A stretch of DNA of 64,000 nucleotides from Protonemura montana (Eukaryota > Arthropoda > Insecta > Plecoptera > Nemouridae). Each line of letters opens with the position of its first letter. Within the stretch, counting starts at the first letter, position 1. Under the pieces are notes generated by a model that ran no database searches, was not told the DNA's origin, and saw only the letters and a list, made by a program, of their open reading frames with translations. Where the stretch lies: contig OX387610.1 in NCBI GenBank assembly GCA_947568835.1, positions 5,186,001 to 5,250,000 on the forward strand, given 5' to 3'. Positions 41,258 through 52,200 of the stretch are shown here, piece by piece. The position numbers were made by a program, and so were the translations under genes.

Positions 41258-43351
41258 CTAGGTCAATATTGACGTTGAAAACTGAGCTCTCACTAACTCA
41301 ATATCTTCGACAGTTTCAGGGAAGATTGCAGATTCAAGTTTTTCGTCAACCCATGAACTGCAAACTGGAGCTGCAAAATAAATTAGATTAAGCAATTCAG
41401 GGAAATCTTCCATAACTTTTTGAGTTACTTTGGAGTGACATTAAAAAGCCTCTAAACTATGACTTGCACAGTTTAAAATGGTTGAACAGATTTTTGGCTA
41501 ATCAAACAGTATCTGTACTCCATTATTTTAAGACAACTAATTGTGCCCCTGCTGCGCTCGCACCTCGATCCACTCTACAATTACAATTTGTGTGTTGCAT
41601 AATGCAGGAGATTTACTGTAGGTGATACTAGTGTTGTGATGAAATTGTTTATTAGCTGATCTGAATGAGGTAATTTGGGTGATTTAATCTGGTGATGACC
41701 AAGTAGTCCAAGAACTTTAGCCTAATGCTATGAGCTATGCCTGTACAATTGGCCATGGTCTTCATTGATTACGTCACATCATAGCAAAATTTGAAGAAAC
41801 GGTTTCCCCTCTGTTTCTTCCTATGAACTCAAAACCTTAACCGATTTTAAAAAGGAATACTTTTCTTCTGTTTTCTTTTCTTCTGTGTCCATTTTCAATC
41901 TTGGAAATCTCCAACCCCAGTTTTACAGGTATTGTTAACCTGCCCTATGGTTTGCAAAAAAAAAGTTGAATAATAAAATTTGACTTCTTAAAGCATGAAT
42001 AAATTAAGTCAGTGACCAGGAGGACTAACCAGGATTGATAACTTCATAGCAACATTCTTCCTGTTGATCCTTGGTATTGAGGATAGTTGTTTCTGCCATC
42101 TGTAAAAAAAACAAGTATCAGAAAAAAAACAAATTGGAAAGGAAGCTAGACTGGTAAAATGTACAACCGAACCGGAATACGAACCCAGGAGCTTTCCACT
42201 GAGCTTTCCAGGCACACATTGCACAGCTTTGTGGGGTGGGATAACGGGTCCCCTCATGGGCGGAAGAGGCCGAGATTGTTTCATGATTACATTGAAAGAA
42301 CTGATATAAACCATTAAGAATTGACTTTAAGCCACATCTTAATCTTATTGATTGCCCACCACCATTGTCAGTAATGTAGTACAAATGAAAGTTGATAATA
42401 TAATTAATTTGCGCTGCATACTTTGTCTAGGTTCCCACAGTGGTGCTCAATCACGTCTGCTACGTCCTGTCTGGTCACCTCCAGGTGCACCGGTTTTGAT
42501 TCTTACTCTTTTGGTAGCTCAGCTCGTCAACAGAAAAGGAGATCACTTGAGTAGCAATCATTTAAATACTTGAGCACTGTCACCATTGGGATTACCAATG
42601 CTCATCAAGCAAGGAAATCTGCTCTGCTGCCTAGCACTTGGCAGCTTGTTCTAAACTTACATTTTCGGTCGTCGACCACTGTGTGTCTGCTTTCACAGCG
42701 GTTCTTTGCTTTGCTGATTTCCAATTTTCGACGTGCTTCAGGCGCGGGCACTTTTTGGGCAGCACCTGTAGAAATGATTTTGTATTTGGTTGATGAAAGT
42801 TATCAATTTTCTTCCGATATGTCGTGATAGAAGAAGCAATGTCCAGAGGGTGTAAATGAAATAATTGTCTTTTGCTACATATGTTTTTTTTTAATATTGC
42901 TAAACAGCTACAGTAAACAATGGAATAGCAGTGGTTCAGAGCCACGATTAGGTTGCGTAGCTACCCCCGCACAAGGCGATAGCGACTCGGTAGTCGTAAC
43001 CCTAGTGGAACCATAGCTAATCCTTTTTCTATGGTTTGATGCATCCATAGTTTGTTTGATCAGTAAGCTAAGAAATCCAATTTGTTTGGCCAACGTTTCG
43101 ATATGAAGACTGCAGAAATGCACTTCAAGGGATTTTGAGTTAGAACATTTTAAAGTTCTTATCCACGCAGTTAACTAAGGCAAGTTTGACTATAAGTGTG
43201 GTTTTACAGTTTTATTTCATACATTGCATGATTCTATCAACATTCAAAATGGTGTAATTAAAGCATAACATAATTTGTAGATAAACGTGCTCACCTCGGT
43301 TCGTGGGAAGTTAGCCTCAGCCTTCACTAGTGGATACTTAGCTCGCAAAAT
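41258..43351 (-). CDS. Unrecognised gene, four exons, 5' end open
   Basis: Candidate exons: 43295-43351, 42661-42765, 42030-42099, 41258-41370, with phases 0, 0 and 1 that join without a stop. Pieces: ILRAKYPLVKAEANFPRTE; VLPKKCPRLKHVENWKSAKQ; MAETTILNTKDQQEECC then YEVINP; APVCSSWVDEKLESAIFPET then VEDIELVRAQFSTSILT and a TAG. The last two exons are the most convincing and could alone make a small acidic protein of about 60 aa, since exon 3 begins exactly at an ATG after its acceptor. I recognise no domain. The first exon borders, and partly lies in, an inverted repeat whose other copy is at 56.05 kb, so it may be a false exon. Confidence 0.4.
42115..42300 (-). repeat. tRNA-derived SINE, family T2
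   Basis: GGAAGCTAGACTGGTAAAAT, CAACCGAACCGGAATACGAA, then GGGATAACGGGTCCCCTCAT and GGCGGAAGAGGCCGAGATTG match the reverse complement of 35.60-35.80 kb. Confidence 0.7.
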
Positions 43352-43880
43352 CTAAAACGCCATCTAAAGGCACCAACTCAACATAGCGCAACGAGAAAAC
43401 AGCCTACAAAACTCATAAGCGCTAGCCTTCAAAAATACGTGATGTACTGAACGAGACAGGCTAACAATAAAAAAATTTGTGTTATCATTTATTTGCGAGA
43501 AAATGAAGGGGGGCTACTCCCTTGAAATTTTCACAGATGATAGAGTACGTGATGGGCTTTCGATCTGTGATGGTCTAAATTTTTGGCCCAGCCCTGGACA
43601 AAAATGAGAAAAAGCCTACAAAACTCATAAGCTCCAGCCTTCAAAAATACGTGATGTACTGAACGAAACAGACATAACAATAAAAAAATTTGGTTTCCAT
43701 TTATTTGCGAGAAAATGAAGGGGGGGTACTTCATCGAAAGTTTCACAGATGATAGAGTACGTGATAAGCTTTCGATCCGTGATGGTCTAAATTTTTGGCC
43801 CAGCCTTGGACAAAAAAAGGCTAACTTTAACAACATTTTTGTTATCATTTATTAGCGAGAAAATGAAGGGGGGGTACTCC
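43343..43880. repeat. Inverted block A: tandem units of about 160 bp
   Basis: About three units with TTTATTTGCGAGAAAATGAA, GATGATAGAGTACGTGAT, TCGATCTGTGATGGTCTAAA and TTTTGGCCCAGCC. The reverse complement forms block B at 55.36-56.09 kb, including the terminal TCTAAAACGCCATCTAAAGG. Confidence 0.85.
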
Positions 43881-44500
43881 CTGTTTGGCGTGTTGGAAAC
43901 ACCGGTTCTCGTTTAATTACCGAAGTTAAGCAACACTGCGCTGGGTCAGGTATTGTATGGGTGACCATCACACACATGACCAGTTCTGTTCGGGAGAGAG
44001 GTTGGAGGGATGAAAGTTAAGCAACACTACGCTGGGTCAGGTATTGGATGGGTGACCATCATACACATGACCAGTTCTGTTCGGGAGAGAGGTTGGAGGG
44101 ATGAAAGTTAAGCAACACTGCGCTGAGTCAGGTATTGGATGGGTGACCATCATACACATGACCAGTTCTGTTCGGGAGAGAGGTTGGAGGGATGAAAGTT
44201 AGTACAACAACTTCACTCGCCTTGCTTATCAACCTCTCGACAGCATGGATTTGTGGAGGAATCCTGTTGTTCGCGTTGTACCGTCCTTCGGAAGGGACTT
44301 TAAGCCAGTGGTCCAAGCTTTTCAACAGAAGTAGGGTACGTGTAGTCACCTGGTTTCCCCGTCTCCCTTCTAGGCTAGGTTAGATTAATCATCATCCTCA
44401 TAATCATCCGCTCATTCACCGTCGCCATTAGACCAGTGCCGCATGCCCAGTTGTATAACAGTGCGTCGTTAAACCCCAATAATTAATCATTCAATCAATA
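43880..44500 (+). repeat. 5S-rRNA-headed SINE with three-fold head
   Basis: Full-length plus-strand copy (head GTTTGGCGTGTTGGAAACAC, tail AACAGTGCGTCGTTAAACCC). Its head is repeated as 91-bp units at about 43925, 44017 and 44107, joined through GATGAAAGTTAAGCAACAC. It interrupts inverted block A. Confidence 0.9.
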
Positions 44501-44504
44501 GGTT

Positions 44505-45245
44505 TTCGTTTGGAAGTTGAAGCCGGGTTTAGTTACTCAAGATAGCAAGAAATCGTGTCGTGGATAATTTAAACCCATTTAGAACATTCGGGCACAAAAT
44601 TTCCTTCTACCTCGAGAAATCTCGTTATGCTGTCACCATTTTACAAGATGTTTCAATTCGACTATCTGAATGGGCTGCTTGTTGGGGTCCGGCCCAACCA
44701 GCGGCACATTCTGATTAAACATGGCTGACATTTAAACACCCCTTAGGAGGCTACTATCATGCCCGCTAAGCCAATTAAGAACCCAGCAATGGACCATGTA
44801 ATTTAAGGCCATTCGCGCAAATTCGAACATAAAGAAATGAAAAATATTGCGAGTAATTAAAAGAAATACAAGAACAAGTTAAATCTAGGCTCAAAATAAA
44901 TTAAATCACATCGAAACACACAAAAATTACTTATAAACTGAGAATGCATTAAAAGGACACAATTACGACTAAAATAATAAACATACCAGAGAAGCGTGAA
45001 TGTCTAAACCAGCTGTAACTACCAGACGAAAACCCGGTCCAACTAAAAAATATTGTACAATTAAAAGAACATACAGAGGTACCTTTAGGCGGAAGGAAAA
45101 TTTGGGCAGGATTTTCTGAAGGGGTTAAACGGCGTCTAATTCCCAACACACATACGACTTCTTGCTACCTTGAGTAACTTAATGTGTACAATAATAAGAA
45201 TATACTGAGGTACCTTTAGGCGGAAGGAAAATTTGGAAGTGGAAG
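44505..45245. repeat. Inverted block A, second part
   Basis: One segment (44510-44675: TTTAGTTACTCAAGATAGCA, TCGGGCACAAAATTTCCTTC) is direct to 55.15-55.29 kb. Another (44995-45245: ACAGAGGTACCTTTAGGCGG, TTTTCTGAAGGGGTTAAACG) is inverted to 55.02-55.15 kb. Rearranged copies of one element. Confidence 0.65.
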
Positions 45246-46212
45246 TTACAGGAATTCCAGATTTACAAGCACCGCAAACTCGTGAAATTTCTTTTCATCC
45301 AGGGATCCCAATTAAAAGGCTATAGGGTTGTAAATTTTTATATCACAATTCACAACATATATAATGACAATAATATCGCCATCAAATACAATTCAAATGC
45401 TTTAACAATATCTGAATTACTATTTACGTGTTTGTGTTTACGTAAATCTTGCTAACTATGAGAGTGATTCATTTGATATTTAGAAGCGTTTGTTCCGTGA
45501 GGTCAGTGGTCATGGCCGATCATAATCTGTATTTTGTGGAGATTATAATCAATCGCCCAGCATTAGCTTGACTTAAGACGCGCGAAAACCATGAAAAACG
45601 AACGTCCGAGGCGGGCCTCACGGGTGCAAACAGGAACATTATGCAGGCGAGCGATAAAGTCCTATGGCTTGTAAATTTGGTCACATGAATCTCAAAGCAT
45701 CTGAGGAAACCCTACTCTCCCCTATGACTCTATCTGCTATGATTTTATGTTGGCTCTATTTACCACAATATTACAAAATGTTCTAGGCGTAAGGCGAGCT
45801 AAGAGAAAAACGCAACATGAGAGAAGACAAAAAAAAATGGACATGAAAACTAGAAGATCAAATTAACCTAATTCCAGCGACCCTCAACGATGGACAAAGC
45901 GACAAAGAAACAACCATTCGACACCAAAACCTAACAAACCTAACACACCTAACAAACCTAACAAACCTACTACGGTTCGGTACCGAACCAATCTAACCGT
46001 GAAGAACGATACACCTCTAGCAAGAACCTACAACAATCCAAAACTTGGACAGGAAGTCTAACAACAATGGCCTTGTCCCCAAATTTTTCTCAACTTCTCT
46101 CATGTCACACAAATTAATCAATAATTATGAATATTTCCCGAACTCGAGACTTGAACAGCCTCTGAACTGACGTGACGTTAAGCCCCGCAAAGCAAGCAAT
46201 GGAAGATATTAA

Positions 46213-49200
46213 CTAACAAACAAAAGTTGCCCCATGTTTCCTCAGAGCCCCGATAAAACTCTCACAGCGCGTCCTCGCTACAATTTCCAGGGCTTGAAGC
46301 AAGGTCTCGTCGGAGGAAGCCGATTCCAGCAGCGGCTCGTGGAGTTCACCTGAAGACAACAGAATAAAGTCATATTAGACTCGTTGCCAGGTACATGACG
46401 ACTCTTGCACTCAGTAAAACATGCTCCGGACAGCGACGTTTACTCGGGAAAAATTGCGCAAAACCAGTTTTCAAACTTGGGAAAACATTAGCTATGTAGA
46501 AAAACTATTTTAAATGGGTTTTGAAAGCTTAGTAAAGTATAAAACGTTTCGTAACTTGTACCTGTTACTTTATCAAGGGTTAGAGCAGTCCTGACAATTT
46601 TCCAATAACAAAAGAACCACACAAAATTATAACAATTTCCTAGTTCAAGCTTCCTAAATGCATTTAAAGAAAATAATCAGGGTCAATAACTCAAAAACTA
46701 ATGTATTTTGTATTGTCAGGACTGCTTTAACCCTTGATAAAGTAACAGGTACAAGTTACGAAACGTCAGGAAATTCAGTTGTTCTTCACTTAGCATTCAA
46801 AACCCAGTTGAAATAGTTTTTGATATAACTATTGCTAAGTTTACATCAAGTAGACATGAGTCTAAAAACTATCATTAGCTTTGTTCGTTGGTCATGAACC
46901 TGTGGATTATATCTCTTAGACGGAGACAAAATGTATCCAGTTTTTGACGCGATACGTCTTTGAAAAGCCAATTCTAGGGCGAGAGATTACGGACTTGTAT
47001 TGGAAGGCTCGCATGCCGACTTACATCTATCGACGCTGCTGTAGAGACGTCTCGATGTCGCTTGTAGGAGATCGGATTACGTCCCACCGCGGACAGCTTT
47101 CCATCCAAACCAAGGCAGAGTGGAAACCTGCGTGAAAAGAAAGGCCGCAGATTAGGCAACACATCTATGTTATTATTATTATTTGCGGTGTTTAACGACA
47201 CACTGTTTTGACAACGTGCCATGCAGCACTGGTCTGATGGCGTCGGTGAATGAGTGGATGATGATGATGAACCTAACCTAGCCTAGAAGGGAGGAGGGGA
47301 AACTCGGTGCCGGCACGTAGCCTACTCCTGTCGAAGACCAAGGGGACCACCGGCTTAACGTCCCTTCCGAAGGACAGTACAACGCGAACAACAGGATTCC
47401 TCCACAAATCCATGCTGTCGAGAGGTTGATAAGCAAGGCGAGTGAAGTTGCTGTATTAACTTTCATCCCTCCAACCTCTCTCCCGAACAGAACTGGTCAT
47501 GTGTATGATGGTCACCCATCCAATACCTGACTCGGCACAGTGTTGCTTAACTTTGGTGATCTAACGAGAACCGGTGTTTCTAACACGACAAACCGTTCAT
47601 CAATTATGTTCCCGCTAGACGGTTGCTAGCAACAACTTTTTGTGGCTAAGTCCAAGTATGTGCCTCGTAAGCTAACAACTGGGGGTCGATTCCACGAATG
47701 GGAACAAAGTTTCTAGAGGGTAGTTGTGTACGCTCTCAGTCGATTGAATTCTCACTGATGTACATGTCGAATTAAAATGTCGGCTTACAATCAAAGTTAC
47801 GGTTTGGAGCAGTGAGCTTTACGTCCATGCAGTTGCGTACCTGTAGTTTTGTTGTCGAATATATTCCATCGTACGACACTTGTCGCGGGGGAAGCCTGGG
47901 GGCTCAGGTTCCTCGAGGTCTTCACCGTCACTTTCTTCAATCGTGAATGACAACCGCCGACTGCAGACAAAACCAGAAACACGTTAGTCACGATCGACAG
48001 TGGCTTGCAACGCCACTGGGACGGGTAGACGCGAAATTTAAACGAGCAAAGCACAACGGACGGACTCGTTTAGTGCAAGGTAAGTTGCAGTGGTGTAGTC
48101 GAGGGTGTACGCGGGTATTAGCCGTATACCCAAAAAACTTTTAGACACCGAGCGTATACCCAAAAAAATTACAGGGTATACGCCCAGTAAATACACTTTG
48201 CAAAACTTTAAAATGCGTTATGCAACGACAATTCTTAATCTCCCTACAACATGCACTATAAAAACTCAAAAAGCAAAGTTTATTCCGAAAAGTGGGTAGT
48301 CCGTGTATGGTAGCGGTTCGTATGATCTGGATGGGTATGCAATGGTTTTTCCAAGCAGTCAACGTACTCATTCAACCCACCCGAGGAAAGCGCGATTGCA
48401 GCGACCCCAACACCAAGTAGTAGTTTTAGTGTTGATAGGAATGGACTATCTATGAACTATAACTAGTGAATAGACTAGAAGTACCTAGCCAGTACCTAAC
48501 CTAGTGATGACCACGGCATTTGGAACTCATAGCCTGATAACCCAGCGTATACCCAAAAAAAAATGTAGGACTACACCACTGGTAAGTTGGAAGAATCGAT
48601 TCCTGCAGCGGATTTATTGTGGAAAATGCCGATCAAATCTTGGCTTACCATTGGTCAGTCGAGCAGCATGTCGATCTTCATTCTTCGTTTTGGTCTCGAG
48701 CGACAAGTGTTACGGGCGCAGATTCTGTAGCCTCGGGCGGTCAGCTGGAAATCAAAGGACAAAAATAAAACAAACGTTGGGCTGACAAATTTCACCGGGA
48801 AGAGATGCACAGAGTTTCAAAATATTCCCGAAGCAAACAACGGTTATTATGTAAATCTAGTCAAGAGTGCTTCATCGGTCTCGACTCAACTTGTTTAATA
48901 ATTTGTAATGTTTATTTGTTGGCTCACCTTTGTTGCCGTGACGACTGGCTAGGTACTGGGAGTCGAACCAGAACCCTCTTCTAAACTCCGTTCCATCTTT
49001 GTTGCCGAGATGATGATCCAGTTGGTAGCCGTGGGGTTGATGCAACAATCGGCCAGTCGTGTTGGTAGCCATGGGGTTGATGCAACAATCGGCCAGTCGT
49101 GTTGGTAGCAGTGTTCACCGAGACACTTGACGTTCGCAACAATGAAATCAAAAAAGTTTTTGTTATTGCCTGGCATTTGATTATCAGGCGCTGAAAGGTA

Positions 49201-52200
49201 ATGGCTCCGTCATTAGGTTCCTGCGACATGGATTACAAGAACACAAGTTAGTGAAACAGAACGCAATTGTAAAAATTACATCAAACGCAATTAGTACAGT
49301 CGGGTACAAAATCAAAAACATAGTCGCAAACAGGTACATTAACAAACATTGACACAAACATTAACACAAACATTGACACAAACATTAACACAAACATTGA
49401 CACAAACAGGAACATTTAAAGGCACAACAGTTCTTACAATCTCACACTTGACAACCACAACAGTTCCTGCTTCCATACTCTCGTTCCCTCCACGATTCCT
49501 CCAGTTCAGATCGTGCCAGCTATACGGGCCGGCAGCATAAACGCAGTAAAAACGCAGTAAAATCGCAGAGTAAACGCAGAATAAACGCATTATAAACGCA
49601 TCAAAAATGCAGAGTAAACGCAGTATAAACGCAGTAAAAACGCAGTAAAAACGCAGTATAAACGCATCAAAAACGCAGTATAAACGCTGTAAAAACGCAG
49701 TATAAACGCATCAAGAACGCATCAAGAACGCAGTATAAACGCAGTATCAACGCAGTATAAACGCAGTAAAAACGCAGTATAAACGCATCAAAAACGCAGA
49801 ATAAACGCAAGACTAATCACGGTACCGAAGCGAAATCGTAATGAACGCTGAGGAAAGAGGTCGTAGGATTAGCGCTTCGAGTGTGAGTGAGTGTGTGTGT
49901 GTGTGTGAGCTATCTTGTGACGTTCTTCCTCCGGCTCCTGCTGCGTCTCCCGGCGTGATCCTCGGCGTAAATGCGATCGCTGACCTGAAAGGCTGGAAAG
50001 TAACTTTGGTGAATCTCGAAGCTGACGCTGGAAGCTGGGAGCTCGAAGACGCGGACTTAGCTGCAAAACTACCCCAAGCCGTAACGTTACCCCACCCTAC
50101 GCTGGCCGAAGCAGACCTTCTGTCTTGCGGCTAAAGTAGCTACCCACCAACCCATTGGTGACCATCCTGATGGTCCTGTTCCCCTCCATCGTGTCTGAGT
50201 GATTAGACAAGAGGATCGCTTGACGTCAATCATCCCCCCTTGCCTCCAGGACACGTTCGAGCACGACCCTCCCTAGTACGAAACCCTCCCGAGAACACCC
50301 AAGAGGGAAGGCAAGCCATTGACCCTCGGGACCTAGAGTAGAGAACGGCGTTGATGGATGCTCGAAGACTCGAAGACTCGTTGACTCGACGGCCTAACCC
50401 ACCCCGAGGCCAGCAAACCCTCCTCGTCGTAGAGGGACGGTATACTACTGGGCTATTCCCGACCGCCGCAATGCCTCCCACGACGCCCTACTCCTAACAA
50501 AAACCCTCCCATTTATAACTGTTGGGCCCCGGGATCCCCGATATCCTCCACCTGCCCTAACCCCACCAGCAGGCCTCCTGCCGAGCTAAGTTTCCTACTC
50601 CCACCCTTTAGGCCAGTTACCCCACTCGTCGCGATGGAACAGGGGATCTACTTGGGCTTTCCCTTACTTATCCCCTGCATACGACCCACCATTAAGAAAA
50701 CACGACGCCCTAACCTAGCGCTCCCACCCTTTAGCTGAGTCCCCATGCCATGTCCCCATGCCATGCAATCATGCGGTGCCCACATGCCATGCAGAAGATG
50801 AAGACTCGTTGCTCGTGGACCCGTTGGCTCGTGGATGACTGCTACCTGTAGATACCTGTTGCCTAACTGGTTGTGTGTTTGTGTGTTTGTTTGTGTAAGG
50901 CCTTGAAGCGCTAACCCTAGACCACTTAGCTGACGTTGAACGCAAACATCCCGGCCGACCGAGGTAACGGATTACGCGCCCGTGTCCCGATTCCGATAGC
51001 GACGAGAAACGCGGGCGAGTCTCGGCGTCGAAGTCTCGGCGTCGAAGTCTCGGCGTCGAAGTCGACTCAATCTCGGCGGGGCCTGCAACGAACCAAGATA
51101 CACTCGAATCAATAACCAGCTTCAGTTTTAATTTGATTGTGGAATTCAAAATTGATGCAATTGCTCGCAATTGGTCCCCGGGGTAGTTTATTGTTAGGAA
51201 CATAATTAACCCAACATAAATTAGTGGCTGGTCGAAGTCTCGAACCCGGTCCGTCTGGTCTTGGTGTTGCTCAAACATCCAACTGAGCTAATAGGACAAG
51301 AGCTTTTCAAGACGATTTTAATGCGCTGAATACAAATGACGGGTGAATGACCAAGAGACCGTGCATGGTAACAGTCACTCTGATTCTATCCACATCCATT
51401 CAAGCTCGGTGACTCAATGCTTGCAATGGGCAAAGTATTTTTTTATTAAGAACACTAATAACCTCTAAAAAATGGATGATCCAACGGGGACTGGAATCTC
51501 GATCTCCACCTGTCACGGGTGTTGCTCTAACCAATTGAGCTACTTGGACAGAAGACTTACTTTTGAGAGGATTTGAGTGAATTTGATGAGAACGACGAAT
51601 CTCCAAGGAGTAGAACCAAGATCACCAATTTCTGAGAGGTTTTTTGTGTTTCTAATAATAAAACATGTCATCGTTCAATGTTGTTCGGCAATATGAAAGG
51701 AGAAAACACAATTTAAATTTTGTTAAATTCAGTAGTCGATTGGGGCAGCCCCAGGAATTGAAATGAGCCTAAATGATGACAAAAAAGCACGCTGTGTCTC
51801 CGACTACCTCAACGATACAAACAGGGGAGGAGACTGGCAAAGTACTGGAGAGCAAGGCAACAGGTGATGAAGGATGATGGAATCTCCATTCGTGGAACGA
51901 GAGTTCTCAATTGAAAAAACCCTTTCCAAAATTAGGATCCAAGTCTTGGCTGTTAGGTGCTATGTTTCCTTACGATGGTAAAAGATACAAGGTCGTGTGT
52001 TCAATTGAAATAAGAAATCAAATCTGTTGAAACAGATAGAAAACCCGGGATGATACTTCGGAAGTTTGGCAGGCCGTGACGAATTGTTGTTCTTTAAAAC
52101 AAAGCATCCAAACAAATGGAACGTTTGCACTCTCAAAAACAAGTTACTTGAGGAAAAACTTCACGGCAAGAGAGGGTCTTTATGAAGCAAAAAAACGCTT

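Noticed and set aside
45905..45975. Telomere-like repeat (CCTAACAAA)
   Set aside because: The units vary between CCTAACAAA and CCTAACACA, the tract is short and interstitial, and it does not match a known telomere repeat.
48600..48745. Additional exon (LTARGYRICARNTCRSRPKRR) of the 46-53 kb gene
   Set aside because: The only long frame stops nine bases before the donor, and inserting it breaks the phase that otherwise links 52804-52893 to 47841-47960.
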